From: Phoronis australis
Lineage: Eukaryota > Phoronida > Phoronidae
Direction of reading: 5' to 3'
Assembly: GCA_002633005.1 (NCBI GenBank)
Contig: NMRA01001119.1
Coordinates: forward strand, 9,283 to 40,757
DNA: 31,475 nt
This document shows, one piece after another, positions 25,301 to 31,467 of this stretch (within the stretch, counting starts at the first letter, position 1; each line of letters starts with the position of its first letter). Both the position numbers and the translations under genes were made by a program. The notes below the pieces were generated by a model. The model saw only the letters and a program-made list of their open reading frames with translations. It had not been told where the DNA came from and ran no database searches.

Positions 25301-28300
25301 TAAAAGTGTGTTTAATGCTAAAAGTGTGTTTAATGCTAAAAGTGTGTTTAATGCTAAAAGTGTGTTTAATGCTAAAAGTGTGTTTAATGCTAAACGTGTG
25401 TTTAATGCTAAAAGTGTTTAATGTTAAAAGTGTGTTTAATGCTAAAAGTGTGTTTAATGCTAAAAGTGTGTTTAATGCTAGAAGTCACAGATGTCTCAAT
25501 GCTGACACAGAATACGTGGTCAAAGGTCAAAGGTCAAAGTTTCAGAAGAAAATGCATTTAATGACCCCATGGTTGCACCAAATGACCTGAAACTTTCAAA
25601 TTGGAACTCAATTGTTTGTACCAATCAGATATGTAAATTCGAAGTGTCTAGCTCAAAATCTCTTTGCACTCGATGACCTTTGACCTACTTAATCTGATGG
25701 GATGGTCTGATTACTTAAAATGCATTTGATTGGCATGTAGACTTAAACATCAGCAATGAAATTGAAAAGATTTCCATGAAAAACATACTAAGAACTAGTA
25801 ACATTTTGAAATTAAATTAGATGACCTTTGCACCTATTGACCTCTTTTGGGGCAGTATGAGTCAAAAATTTGATATAGGAAGGCTCAAGCGTACTTGAAA
25901 AGTTTCAAAGAAGAAAGTTGAGTCATTTGAAAAGGTTGGAAAGGAAAATAATCTTACGAAAAAAGATTAAACCTGAGAATAACAAGATTCTGTGCTCATA
26001 TGCCCAGAGTAAGAAAGATAAATTATAAACACACAGGAATAAACAAGACTGCACTTGTACATGCAGAGTAAACTACTCTGTCCATGTGTAATATTTGAAG
26101 GGTTTTTATATTAAAGATGTCTGTAAGCTTGGCATCAGCAGTATTTATACTAAATTTAATTCATTTGATCTTGGATCTGTTTTGTAGAAATGAGGAAAAC
26201 AGTTGCATTTCAGCCCTTTTCTCATTCAACAGAAAATAATGTAAAACATAATTTAACTAAAATATAACAATTTGTTCAATTTAGGACACAATCTTAAATA
26301 GGTTGGCAAGGAGTCATTCATTTGTTACTTAGTATATATAATGAACAACGCAAAAAAATTTTTTTGGACAATTATGTCCAATGACTTGCTTCTGTCATTT
26401 TTACCATTATGTATTTCACGACGGCTGTATCGTATATGTTTTTTGAAGGTCGCTTGACCCAAAGGCTATCATACCAATGTTATAAAATGAAACAAATGCC
26501 TTCATATTTGGAGATGTGCAGTTTCTTCGGCACAGTGTTTTTTTGGAATTAGTAGGCTTTTGGAGTAGTGTTTTTTCAGAGTAGTGATTTCCTGAGTAGT
26601 GGGTGTTTGGAGTAGTGGGCCATCAGAGTACTGGCCTTCAACCCACAGGAAGTCTTCTCCAAGTATTCCTTTAGAACACGCTAAAATGTAGATTGTGCAA
26701 TACAGTTTTGCCGTTATTCAGTGGAGAGGGGTTCTCAAAATGTGGGCACATATTATCTGACTATTCATCAAGGAGTTGGGTTGTCTTGTAACTTTTATTA
26801 CTTGTAAATGCTTGGTGTAGATGGCTCAGTGCGATAATATGTATGCCTTGCAATTTAGCAATTCTAATCTATCCCCGTGCCTTTGCTAAATAAAGGAATT
26901 GCCAAGAACGTCAAGTATTTGTAAATTTTTAGTTCTAACCGCCAGGTGTGCTCCAACTGTACACATAATAATGCAACTTTAACAAAAAAGCAACGCAGAA
27001 CGATGAATTGCACCCACGAATGCAATGCAAATGATGTGCTTCTAGGGGTGTTTGTTTGTATAACAAAAATGACCACTAGATGACACAAATTACGTCGAAT
27101 CCACCCAAAAATGGGAACATGTTATCATTTTCAACAGAAAACTATTTTCTAAAATTCATAAAAATTCGTCAAAGAACTTCAAAGAAACAGAGGAAAACGG
27201 AAAAAAAATGAAATTGGCAATAAGGGGCATTCAGCATTCGTCAGATCCGTCTGAAAGTCGTCGTCGTCCGTTGTCACCTACATAATAAATTTGAATAATA
27301 TGCAGGTGCATAAAAAAGTATAGAATTGTATGATGCTTTGATTTGTGCCTCCAGATTCACCATCATAGTAAAAATTTTAGCGACTGGGATCTGAATATTT
27401 CACTCACACATATCATACATCTAAATGTTAACAAAAAATGGAACCACACATAGGCAACTTGAAATAAGGGGAATAAAGCCCGATTCACCATCTCGGTACT
27501 AATGTTAGCTACTTGGGATCTGAATGTTTTGCTTGCATATATCTTACCTCATCTTATATTTACAAAAACAAAATCAAAAGCAGAGACTGAGAAAAATTGT
27601 AATCAGGGGATAATAAAGCTGAAGCAACAGTTTTAAATGAACTACTCTTGACTAGAAATGTGATCTGCAGGGCTCGACATAACGAGCTGCAGGTCGCGCT
27701 TGCTGAGTTTTTTATCAGCTCGTACCAAGTCGCAAAATGCGACCTGGAATTTCCAACGAATGCGAGCTGAGTGTTTACACTTTTCGGCAGATCCCTGGCA
27801 AATATAAAGCAACTCTTGTTAATCCAACCGACACTAACCGAGAACAGCCCTCCCGATGATAAGCAAGTCGCGTGAACATGGGATATGCAGAATCTTTGAC
27901 GCGTATCATTGGCTAACATTTTCGGCCACTTCTGCAAATTTCCGGATTCGCCAAAGAAAGTTTCGGGCAACTGCATAACACGTGATAAAACATCACAAAA
28001 CAGCGGTGTTTCTACCAATTCTTAAGCGATCAACTTACCAAACTTTGTGGTGGACAAATATGTTTATTTTTCGCGTAAGATGTCCTTATTTCATGTACCA
28101 AATATCCACGACAATATCCCCGATATTGCACTGCGGCACTGCATCGGTCCCGTTAATTGTTAGCGCGCAAGCGGTGCTGGCAGACAATCGTGACTTAGAG
28201 ATGTGTGTTTCGTTTTTATCGTATAAGACAGCCAAAGTGAAAATAGCAAGAATATTAATTGCCAAAACGACGGCCACGTCTTTACTTTCAATAGCCAAGA

Positions 28301-30560
28301 AAATCTCAAACCCTTTACTTGTTTCCGGGGCTATACCTGCGCGAAATATGAGTCTTTCACACGTTGTTGCCAATGTAAAGTGTAGGCCTACTCCAGCCAT
28401 TCAAGTGCGTGAACTCACGCGCTCGCACCACTTCAAAGCTGCACATCAAAAGAGAACAGCAACAGTCCAAAATGAAAGAGTATACTGTCTTNGCTATACC
28501 TGCGCGAAATATGAGTCTTTCACACGTTGTTGCCAATGTAAAGTGTAGGCCTACTCCAGCCATTCAAGTGCGTGAACTCACGCGTTCGCACCACTGCACA
28601 TCAAAAGAGAACAGCAACAGTCCTAAATGAAAGAGTATACTGTCTTGGCTCTGTTAAGCACCCGGGTGCCAGTGGTTTATTTGGAAATGAACTCATAGAT
28701 TCCCGGTGGTTATAAAAGACCCGATGCCTTACGATATTCCACGGGACCAATATAACCCAGAACTGATATTTTCCTGTCCCCATGTTTCCCGAGGACGAGG
28801 TTCCCTAAACCCTATATTCTATGCCCGTAGGCAGCTATTGCAACTAAAAGGATACTATAGATGCAAAATTGTGGTTAGCGAACTTTTTACATACCCCCCG
28901 CAACTTTTCACTCCCTGGACCACCGTTGCCGTAAAATGTTCAGACTCCAATAGAAATAATCTTGTTCCGGTTGAAGCGGGCAATTAAAAACAAAATCATT
29001 CCGGATGGCTAAAAAGGGTACAGTGTAGGTGGTAATGTTATAGAGAAAGTCACACCTACTAGATGGAGTTTGTCTCGCAAAATCGTGTTATTATAGCGTT
29101 TCTTACCATTGCAGTCTTTTAATATATTATTACCGCAAACACTCAGGTTAACGACTAATGCTCACGTACAAGCCTAATCACTACCTTTGAAGAGTTTCAT
29201 AATAAGCGCTCACTGATCGATCTACTAAGCGTTCCCCCTCAACTTTTGAGAATTCCCATAGTTCAGGCTAGCGCCCACCATAGCGCACTACAAACGACCG
29301 CGCGTGGTTTAAAATTGACACGCAGCCTATATGGTGAGTCACTCTCATTTTACACAACAAATCCAGTTTACAAAACACGTCTTTTCTCAACATTTAAAAA
29401 ATAAATTCCAGCTTAATTGACATACGTGTCCGATCGTTTTGTGACTGACCTATTTTTCTCGTACTGTGAAGGTATTGAGGAGCAAACTCGACATTATCCG
29501 ATGGAAACCCGCACGGAGGGACTCGGGAATTATTTCGAGGTTATATTCATTGATTCACTAATTGTTGAGTACGTAAACAGCATAAGTACCACATTTTTGT
29601 CGTGAAATTTGCACTGAATTGTTCCCGCGCATCCAAATAGGTCATTCGGTTAGGACATCGTTTCACGAATGTTTTTTCGACTGATGTTTTTTAAACATCG
29701 AGTTAAGTTGCAAAATTTAGGCTGCGAACAAAAAGTGGAGGGAATTTGCACTCCAAGTTAGTTTGAATCTTTAACAACTTAGATGACAGCCAGTAGCAGG
29801 TCAGACCCAGCAAAATGTTGGATACTTTTTCAACGGACATTTTCTCGCTTTTCACATCACAAACTTAGCTACTCGAATGTACGTGTCAGTTATAGAGCAA
29901 TGATTCAACTTTCACGTCGGCAACTTGCTTTGCGCTCTAGAGCCTTCCAATGGCGGTCGTGAAGAACAGTAACACCGTACCTGCATGAACGAAGTCAATT
30001 TTGCGGTTTGAAATTTGTGAGTAGGTAAGAGTATAATCTAAACATTTTCTCGATGTTCTAAAAAATCAAAAATGGCGGGAAAATTTTGCAACCAGGCATT
30101 TATGAATGTGAGTTGGATTTTGAAAATGCAACCTGGGATTTTGGCTAGGACGCAAAATTCGACCGCGCAATTTTTATAGCATCAAGCCCTGATCTGTATA
30201 TTTAAATGAACTACTCTTGACTGGAAATGTGATGTGTATATTTCTGACATAGGCACTGACGCTCACACACGGAATATACATGGAATTCCCTGTGTCATTC
30301 ATCATGTTACCACAGCGCCACTTCAGTATAGGTGGCGCTGTGTCACAGAGTATGCTACAAATTTGAAGCAGGCCACCTGTTACCTTAAATGTTCCATTTG
30401 ACTCCTTCATGAATGATGCTAGGAAAATGTCCACAGGTGTCAGGGCGGTCGTGAACAGAGTGATGGCCAGTGCGAACATTGCTGTGAGCGATGTACTGAG
30501 TTCGCTGTCATATTTGCTTTGGTAGAAGCGTATGTAGAAGAAGGAGAAGATGATAATTAA
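4250..30560 (-). CDS. LMBRD1: LMBRD1 orthologue, lysosomal cobalamin export protein (spliced, 5' end missing)
   Basis: Thirteen distinct exons, listed separately, join with GT-AG borders and compatible phases into 513 codons plus TGA. With the missing first exon (about 23 residues) the protein would be about 536 residues, close to the roughly 540 of the human protein. Collinear landmarks shared with the family are PVDIFL, YEEKDDD, ITYTAYGMSALP, NLIKG, RQERHLE, RTRPQALLF, YGSQ, AAYYWASWAFLG and an acidic tail. Hydrophobic stretches fit nine membrane helices. Asn-X-Thr sites occur in exons at 30384 (NGT), 23433 (NET), 17818 (NMT) and 4691 (NNT). LMBRD1 is known to sit in the lysosomal membrane and, with ABCD4, export vitamin B12; loss causes the human cblF disorder. 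Orthology is inferred from remembered family sequence; the exon chain is read directly. The promoter is not in view. Confidence 0.95.
4268..4285 (-). repeat. GAT trinucleotide repeat in coding sequence
   Basis: Six perfect GAT codons (atc x6 on the + strand) encode the C-terminal aspartate run of LMBRD1. This is a microsatellite inside an exon, so the length may vary between individuals without breaking the frame. Confidence 0.95.
4464..4738 (-). repeat. 69-bp minisatellite spanning an exon end and its splice donor, four copies
   Basis: The units are 4464-4532, 4533-4600 (68 bp, one base lost), 4601-4669 and 4670-4738. Each unit has 48 bases of the end of LMBRD1 exon 13 (WLFGAAYYWASWAFLG) plus 21 bases that start GTAAGTACAACC and end CTGCAGTT. 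The unit at 4670 is the real exon end. Three units keep GGG|GTAAGT; the 68-bp unit reads GGG|GTAATA. The unit at 4464 has Gly changed to Val. The frame is open through the first three units in transcript order, then shifts by one base. Confidence 0.97.
4691..4840 (-). CDS. LMBRD1: LMBRD1 exon 13
   Basis: 150 bp, 50 codons, phase 0 at both ends when the first donor (GGG|GTAAGT, next to 4691) is used. The acceptor is TTTCACTTCAG. It encodes NANNTISRCSTEAPPSECTM, TRMSTILTLFFYK and WLFGAAYYWASWAFLG, the start of helix 9. The human segment is RCDADAPEDQCTVTRT ... FFSAAYYFGNWAFLGV. The last 48 bases with the donor are repeated three more times downstream. Using the second or third donor would add 23 or 46 residues in frame. 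Confidence 0.93.
4841..6487 (-). other. LMBRD1 intron 12
   Basis: The intron lies between exon 13 and exon 12 copy A. It contains the 60-bp duplication at 5395-5500. From 5942 rightward it is part of the large tandem duplication. A 99-codon + strand ORF at 5672-5971 has no recognisable domain and is not called. Confidence 0.85.
5395..5500. repeat. Imperfect direct duplication, about 60 bp
   Basis: ctttcagtatcaca, then gtggtcacatca, occurs twice about 60 bases apart (near 5399 and 5459) in intron 12. The second copy contains the palindrome tcacgtga. Confidence 0.75.
5942..7336. repeat. Large direct duplication, copy A
   Basis: 1395 bp, nearly identical to 7338-8696, with scattered substitutions and short indels. 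One difference is a 33-bp stretch near 5962 that is missing from copy B. It contains exon 12 copy A and flanking intron. It ends agaagc directly before the single n at 7337. Confidence 0.95.
6488..6631 (-). CDS. LMBRD1: LMBRD1 exon 12, copy A (duplicate)
   Basis: 144 bp with the same acceptor, donor and phase as the copy at 7849. The two differ at one base in the exon, a silent Val codon change (GTG here, GTA in the other). The surrounding introns are also duplicated. Only one copy is needed to match the family, and the junction between the blocks carries a single n. I read this as an assembly or haplotype duplicate, or less likely a recent tandem exon duplication used alternatively. Confidence 0.8.
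7337..7337. other. Ambiguous base at duplication junction
   Basis: A single n falls exactly between the two copies of the 1.36-1.40 kb duplication. This is what a scaffolder leaves when two contigs overlap or abut; it suggests an assembly join and not continuous sequence. Confidence 0.8.
7338..8696. repeat. Large direct duplication, copy B
   Basis: 1359 bp, starting cctgcattg directly after the n at 7337 and ending agaagc at 8696. It contains exon 12 copy B. After 8696 the sequence is unique and continues into intron 11. Confidence 0.95.
7849..7992 (-). CDS. LMBRD1: LMBRD1 exon 12, copy B
   Basis: 144 bp, 48 codons, phase 0 at both ends. The acceptor is TATTTTCCAG and the donor CTG|GTAGGT. 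It encodes MYKIRPRRTRPQALLF, then helix 8 (MCMILMYIVLAINVMIY) and EITPDYSTYGSQHYL. The human sequence is LYKIRRGRTRPQALLF ... YGSQNYL. A nearly identical copy lies at 6488. Both are in the same phase, so splicing both would add 48 residues and one membrane helix. One copy is probably an allele placed in tandem by assembly. Confidence 0.9.
7993..9048 (-). other. LMBRD1 intron 11
   Basis: The left part (to 8696) belongs to duplication copy B. The rest, 8697-9048, is ordinary AT-rich intron with several acatgta motifs. No further feature is seen. Confidence 0.85.
9049..9153 (-). CDS. LMBRD1: LMBRD1 exon 11
   Basis: 105 bp, 35 codons, phase 0 at both ends. The acceptor is TTGATTGTAG and the donor AGG|GTGAGT. 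It encodes VFPIDYVLMGLIIAYFFF, CSVAGIRNMGIWFLWIR. It contains membrane helix 7 and the conserved SxAGIRNxGIW block of LMBRD1. Confidence 0.95.
9154..9843 (-). other. LMBRD1 intron 10
   Basis: 690 bp of intron. It holds a short ccata pentanucleotide run (about 9483-9512). Nothing else is recognised. Confidence 0.85.
9483..9512. repeat. Pentanucleotide microsatellite (ccata)n
   Basis: About six tandem copies of taccatacca-type pentamers in intron 10. Confidence 0.9.
9844..9946 (-). CDS. LMBRD1: LMBRD1 exon 10
   Basis: 103 bp; one base completes an Asn codon, then 34 codons, phase 0 at the end. The acceptor is ACTTTTTCAG and the donor AAG|GTAAAT. It encodes IDKAMHSLGYKYGYSL, SSRKLPNPIDIVLVWSEK. 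It aligns with the human LDKALHSAGIDSGFI...LSNPLNMLLPLLQ segment. Confidence 0.93.
9947..11573 (-). other. LMBRD1 intron 9
   Basis: 1627 bp of intron. Its left half shows nothing I recognise. Its right part (about 10900-11400) is copy 1 of the dispersed repeat family. Confidence 0.85.
10900..11400 (+). mobile_element. Dispersed repeat family, copy 1
   Basis: It shares long collinear blocks with 24602-24960 and 30735-31225. These are tctggtatgacaaca, gaccacagtc, gattcaaaaacta, a pyrimidine stretch ending aacagcacagaccag, gattagagcaatta, ccaaccataaat and gaatggagttaa. All three copies have the same orientation. No ORF or terminal repeat is clear, so the class (short non-autonomous element) is an inference; the ends are approximate. 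Confidence 0.75.
11574..11791 (-). CDS. LMBRD1: LMBRD1 exon 9
   Basis: 218 bp, 72 codons plus two bases. The donor is ACAAA|GTAGGT. The acceptor chosen is CTTCATTCCAG before TACCGA. A second, pyrimidine-rich acceptor 22 bases upstream (CTGCCTCTCAG) would read into TGA at once in this phase. The exon encodes the rest of the charged loop (SRRDRQKVAELEESELLINR, QERHLE) and membrane helix 6 (LRPFQIVFGVVFILVALLIF, LSLLLT). From memory, the human WTKF motif before LRP is INKC here. Confidence 0.95.
12696..12773. repeat. 26-bp tandem repeat, three copies
   Basis: A unit starting tgatatatgagggtcactaa is present at 12696, 12722 and 12748; the last has one substitution. Confidence 0.97.
13378..13532. 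repeat. 31-bp tandem repeat, five copies
   Basis: A unit starting gaccaaatacagatgatatc begins at 13378, 13409, 13440, 13471 and 13502. The first copy has small differences; the others are nearly identical. It lies about 155 bases downstream (in transcript sense) of the exon 8 donor. Confidence 0.97.
13687..13812 (-). CDS. LMBRD1: LMBRD1 exon 8
   Basis: 126 bp, 42 codons, phase 0 at both ends. The acceptor is TCTATTACAG and the donor AAG|GTAATC. It starts AYGMSALPMNLIKGSRSAKS, one of the most conserved family blocks, and enters the large charged cytosolic loop (ERLEVRNRQRDVRDKIEAIR). From memory, human LMBRD1 has a YERL endocytic motif here; this protein has SERL, so the tyrosine is missing. 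Confidence 0.96.
13813..15725 (-). other. LMBRD1 intron 7
   Basis: 1913 bp of intron with a 16-bp array at 14906-14984. A 115-codon + strand ORF (14263-14610) shows no domain or splice context and is not called. Confidence 0.85.
14906..14984. repeat. 16-bp tandem repeat, five copies
   Basis: The unit cgggtgaatactgtag starts at 14906, 14922, 14938, 14954 and 14970; the outer copies are diverged. Confidence 0.95.
15726..15799 (-). CDS. LMBRD1: LMBRD1 exon 7
   Basis: 74 bp; two bases complete an Arg codon, then 24 codons, ending in phase 0. The acceptor is TACTTGCAG and the donor ACT|GTATGT. It encodes AEDALSFVISALTLIGFLAL and ITYT, which is membrane helix 5. The human sequence is LAALSFSISSLTLIGMLAAITYT. 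Confidence 0.95.
17514..17536. other. Perfect inverted repeat (hairpin)
   Basis: GTCTGGTAC, loop gcgtt, GTACCAGAC. It has nine perfect base pairs in a locally GC-rich patch of intron 6. Confidence 0.9.
17651..17729 (-). mobile_element. tRNA-derived SINE head (tRNA-like sequence)
   Basis: On the minus strand there is an A-box-like TGGCCTAGTGTGATAGG (17706-17722) and a perfect B box GGTTCGAGTCCC (17667-17678). Nine-base ends (AGCAGCGTG and CACACTGCT) can pair like an acceptor stem with one wobble. No good anticodon stem forms, so a functional tRNA is unlikely. The downstream sequence to about 17585 may be the SINE body and tail. It lies in intron 6 on the host gene's sense strand. Confidence 0.7.
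17818..17906 (-). CDS. LMBRD1: LMBRD1 exon 6
   Basis: 89 bp with split codons at both ends. The acceptor is TTTATCTAG and the donor GTAAGTA. It encodes the loop after helix 4: TLAPFRDKPSSNMTDWQVFE, then FLFKEWTDN. The NMT sequon lies where the human protein has NST, and the following DWQ.F.FLF pattern matches human EWEKVKSLF. Confidence 0.92.
18838..18899. repeat. Minisatellite fragment left of the inserted element
   Basis: The sequence aatatccttaatatgtaaacc, then gatattcctaatacaaccat and catacaa, is a diverged unit of the array at 20295-20546, cut off from it by the insertion. Confidence 0.75.
18932..19075 (+). repeat. Subterminal tcacgcct repeats, left end
   Basis: About eight degenerate copies of tcacgcct with spacers such as ctccgg. 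This is a GC-rich island in an AT-rich intron, just inside the left inverted repeat of the element at 18898. Confidence 0.8.
20097..20255 (+). repeat. Subterminal tcacgcct repeats, right end
   Basis: Similar degenerate tcacgcct, tcacggc and ctccggt copies just inside the right inverted repeat. They run in the same orientation as the left cluster, so they are not part of the inverted repeat. Confidence 0.8.
20295..20546. repeat. Degenerate minisatellite, about 45-50-bp unit, five to six copies
   Basis: The repeated motif is gtaaatgtaaaaccaagga, then taatatccctaatataacca and tcatacagtaaa. It ends four bases before the exon 5 donor site. Confidence 0.85.
20551..20618 (-). CDS. LMBRD1: LMBRD1 exon 5
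   Basis: 68 bp, 22 codons plus two bases. The acceptor is TTATTTCAG and the donor GTAAGTGT. It encodes RACGAIKFTVGFLVVF and IILILVG, which is membrane helix 4. The phase leaves GG, completed as Gly by the first base of the next exon. It matches the human ALKYTLGFVVICALLLLVG segment. Confidence 0.9.
20619..21658 (-). other. LMBRD1 intron 4
   Basis: 1040 bp of AT-rich intron. I see no repeat array or gene in it. Confidence 0.85.
21659..21759 (-). CDS. LMBRD1: LMBRD1 exon 4
   Basis: 101 bp; two bases complete a split Ala codon, then 33 codons. The acceptor is TGTGTTTCAG and the donor CAG|GTACAG. It carries membrane helix 3 (FYGCIALLLFFLLPFMYFFY) followed by the family hallmark EEKDDD and a cysteine pair (PTCCQ). 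The human counterpart reads WIPFVYFYYEEKDDDD. Confidence 0.95.
22500..22590. repeat. About 46-bp tandem duplication
   Basis: ggttgtttactgagtgtacc, then tatcagaccaattgcaacag occurs twice head to tail with a one- or two-base length difference in the C run. Confidence 0.95.
22994..23243. repeat. 25-bp minisatellite, ten copies
   Basis: A unit starting gaactggcgcagccacttgt repeats every 25 bases, exactly ten times, with a few substitutions in the outer copies. There are no spacers, so it is not a CRISPR array. Confidence 0.97.
23433..23496 (-). CDS. LMBRD1: LMBRD1 exon 3
   Basis: 64 bp encoding DWASSNETRSEIENSVLYTY and one more Tyr, then one base of a split codon. The acceptor is TTTTCTAG and the donor GTATGTGG. 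It aligns with the human DWANANVSRQIEDTVLYGYY segment and includes an NET sequon, at the same place as the human NVS sequon. This short exon follows the 6.9-kb intron 2. Confidence 0.93.
23695..23850 (+). mobile_element. Dispersed repeat family, copy 2, left part
   Basis: It matches 30735-30870: cttcagtgactt, tttgttaactg, agcacaatctttt, ggtat.acaacatg. It is separated from its right part (24602) by about 700 bases that the other copies lack. Confidence 0.65.
24602..24960 (+). mobile_element. Dispersed repeat family, copy 2, right part
   Basis: It matches copies 1 and 3 along their length: taagtgcattggcaatacg, the pyrimidine-rich block ending aacagaacagaccag, gattagagcaatta, ccaaccataaat and gaatggagttaac. 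It has the same orientation as the others. Confidence 0.75.
25165..25850. repeat. Diverged duplication, about 90-bp blocks some 595 bp apart
   Basis: The blocks near 25165 and 25757 share gaaattgaa, tccctgaaaaa/tccatgaaaaa, gaaatt and attagatgacctttg in order. The sequence between also has several tgaccttt motifs. Confidence 0.6.
25284..25480. repeat. 18-bp minisatellite, about eleven copies
   Basis: The unit aaaagtgtgtttaatgct repeats from 25284 with one 16-bp copy near 25410. Because 18 is a multiple of three, it makes long but meaningless open frames on the + strand. Confidence 0.97.
26525..26640. repeat. Degenerate ggagtagtg repeats
   Basis: Four to five imperfect copies of (g/t)gagtagtg with spacing of about 20 bases in intron 2. 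Confidence 0.7.
27350..27560. repeat. Diverged duplication, about 120-bp unit
   Basis: The blocks starting gattcaccatc near 27356 and 27483 share gggatctgaat and a cat.tatc(a/t)tac end, with many substitutions. Confidence 0.75.
28086..28400 (-). CDS. Unassigned 104-residue ORF with one membrane segment
   Basis: I do not recognise this protein. It starts MAGVGLHFTLATTCERLIFR, has a hydrophobic stretch at about residues 42-60 (VAVVLAINILAIFTLAVLY), then a segment with two N-glycosylation sequons (NET at 63, NGT at 83) and two Cys, and ends IVVDIWYMK. The layout suggests a small type II or signal-anchored membrane protein, but this is inference. It lies in LMBRD1 intron 2 on the same strand. 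An AATAAA lies just after the stop. The Kozak context is weak (T at -3). The + strand frame opposite is also open, so chance is possible. Confidence 0.25.
   Translation of the reverse strand: MAGVGLHFTLATTCERLIFRAGIAPETSKGFEIFLAIESKDVAVVLAINILAIFTLAVLYDKNETHISKSRLSASTACALTINGTDAVPQCNIGDIVVDIWYMK
28330..28491. repeat. Short duplication, left copy
   Basis: 162 bp, repeated at 28493-28646 with two substitutions noted and an 8-bp indel. It ends directly at the n at 28492. Confidence 0.95.
28492..28492. other. Ambiguous base at duplication junction
   Basis: A single n exactly between the two copies, the same pattern as at 7337. It suggests an assembly join between overlapping contigs or haplotypes. 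Confidence 0.8.
28493..28646. repeat. Short duplication, right copy
   Basis: 154 bp, starting directly after the n at 28492. It contains the first 23 codons of the ORF at 28086 a second time. Confidence 0.95.
30311..30342. other. Perfect inverted repeat close to the exon 2 donor
   Basis: CACAGCGCCAC, a ten-base loop, then GTGGCGCTGTG: eleven perfect base pairs. In the transcript it starts about 41 bases after the exon 2 donor, so the pre-mRNA could fold into a stable hairpin there. Confidence 0.9.
30384..30560 (-). CDS. LMBRD1: LMBRD1 exon 2 (most upstream exon found)
   Basis: 177 bp, 59 codons, phase 0 at both ends. The acceptor is TTTTGCAG before TTAATT and the donor is AAG|GTAACA. It begins LIIIFSFFYIRFYQ, the end of helix 1. 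It continues with SELSTSLTAMFALAITLF and TTALTPVDIFLASF (helix 2), then MKESNGTFK with one N-glycosylation sequon. The PVDIFL block matches vertebrate LMBRD1, where it follows the first luminal and cytosolic turn. No in-frame start codon lies in the exon, so one more coding exon is required upstream. Confidence 0.93.
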
Positions 30561-30734
30561 CTGCAAAATAATACAAAATTCACATCAATTGTGGAGGCTC
30601 AGAACCCGTTTCGCTAAGCTTTCGAGTCGTCGAGATAAAGAGAAAAAAGGAAATCACTGATTTGTTCGATACTCAGAGTTCTGTTGTAGATATGCTTCAT
30701 ATTCAAGAGCCTCTGTTAGCATTTTGCCACTGGC

Positions 30735-31225
30735 TAACGGGCCATGACGGCATTTTCCCGTTCAGTGACTTCACCAGAGGTAGAGGGTTGTGAGCGTTTG
30801 ATAACATCTAGCTTCTTTGTTAACTGCCAAGCATAGTCTTTGTCTGGTATGACAACAGGCAGGCCAATTATCTACCAGGCTTATTACAGACCACAGTCGA
30901 ACCCAAAACGAATTAGTGCGTTCAGAAAGAATAGATTGTGGTAACTTCAGTTGTACTTGGGCGATTCAAAAACTAAACATGATCACCCTTTGGTAAGGAT
31001 TTCAGAAATGCTATGGGTTTATGTTCAAATATGTTATAAGTTAACTTTTATTTTTAACAGCACAGACCAGCAGTGAGGCTAGATACAATCTTATTGGAGA
31101 TTAGAGCAGTAATCGAATAATAAGAGCTTGCCCTCTAACTATAAATACCAGAATGGAGTTAATCAGTTGTGTAAGATATTGGCTACAACTTGTTGTTGGG
31201 CTATACTGGAGTCAAACAAGTTGGG
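30735..31225 (+). mobile_element. Dispersed repeat family, copy 3
   Basis: The most complete copy. It includes the left part shared with 23695 (ttcagtgactt, tttgttaactgcc) and the right part shared with copies 1 and 2 (gattcaaaaactaaa, aacagcacagaccag, gattagagcagtaa, gaatggagttaa). It lies in LMBRD1 intron 1. It is absent from the coding exons. Confidence 0.75.
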
Positions 31226-31326
31226 AGAAACGGGAAAACGAAGTAATACAATGCAATTGCCTAATTGTATTACAGTCAAGTGCCCTAATTATCGGATGTT
31301 TTGGCACATTTTGTATAAAGACTTAC

Positions 31327-31467
31327 GGTAAAGTCGCGTGATTTTCGGACGGCCCGCCATTTTCGACCAAGAATAAATATTTCCGAAATGAGTTTTTCAT
31401 AGTCCACGAAATTCGTACAAGGTCCAAAAACTGTTTTTAACGATCTTCGAACTTCGGACAATGTCAT
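31327..31467 (-). CDS. Possible upstream exon with strong donor (doubtful)
   Basis: The only consensus donor on the minus strand right of exon 2 is ACC|GTAAGT next to 31327. An open frame from ATG at 31467 reaches it in phase 0, as exon 2 needs, ending KWRAVRKSRDFT. A second ATG with a good context (AAAATGGCGG, 31360) is in another frame that does not fit. Neither resembles the hydrophobic LMBRD1 N-terminus, so this may be an alternative or non-coding first exon, or chance. The true first coding exon is probably outside the window. Confidence 0.2.

Larger units (their letters stand above)
23497..30383 (-). other. LMBRD1 intron 2 (6.9 kb)
   Basis: This is the longest intron. It holds the split copy 2 of the dispersed repeat, an 18-bp array, two diverged long duplications (about 25165/25757 and 27350/27480), a duplication with an n at its junction (28330-28646) and an unassigned ORF. 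The 28.6-29.6 kb stretch has no feature I recognise. Confidence 0.85.

Noticed and set aside
25221-25590. Two overlapping + strand ORFs with repeated SVFNAK or VCLMLK
   Set aside because: They are translations of the 18-bp minisatellite in two frames; the unit length keeps the frames open. No gene context.
27982-28548. 188-codon + strand ORF
   Set aside because: It crosses the n at 28492 and the false duplication, has no recognisable domain, and lies opposite a more protein-like minus frame.
28706-28987. 93-codon + strand ORF next to tataaaag
   Set aside because: No domain, no splice partner, not supported beyond the TATA-like motif, which in fact lies inside the frame.
27630-30230. 36-base match tttaaatgaactactcttga... 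near 27635 and 30202 as a transposon pair
   Set aside because: The shared stretch is short and flanks differ; possibly a fragment of a dispersed repeat but ends cannot be defined.
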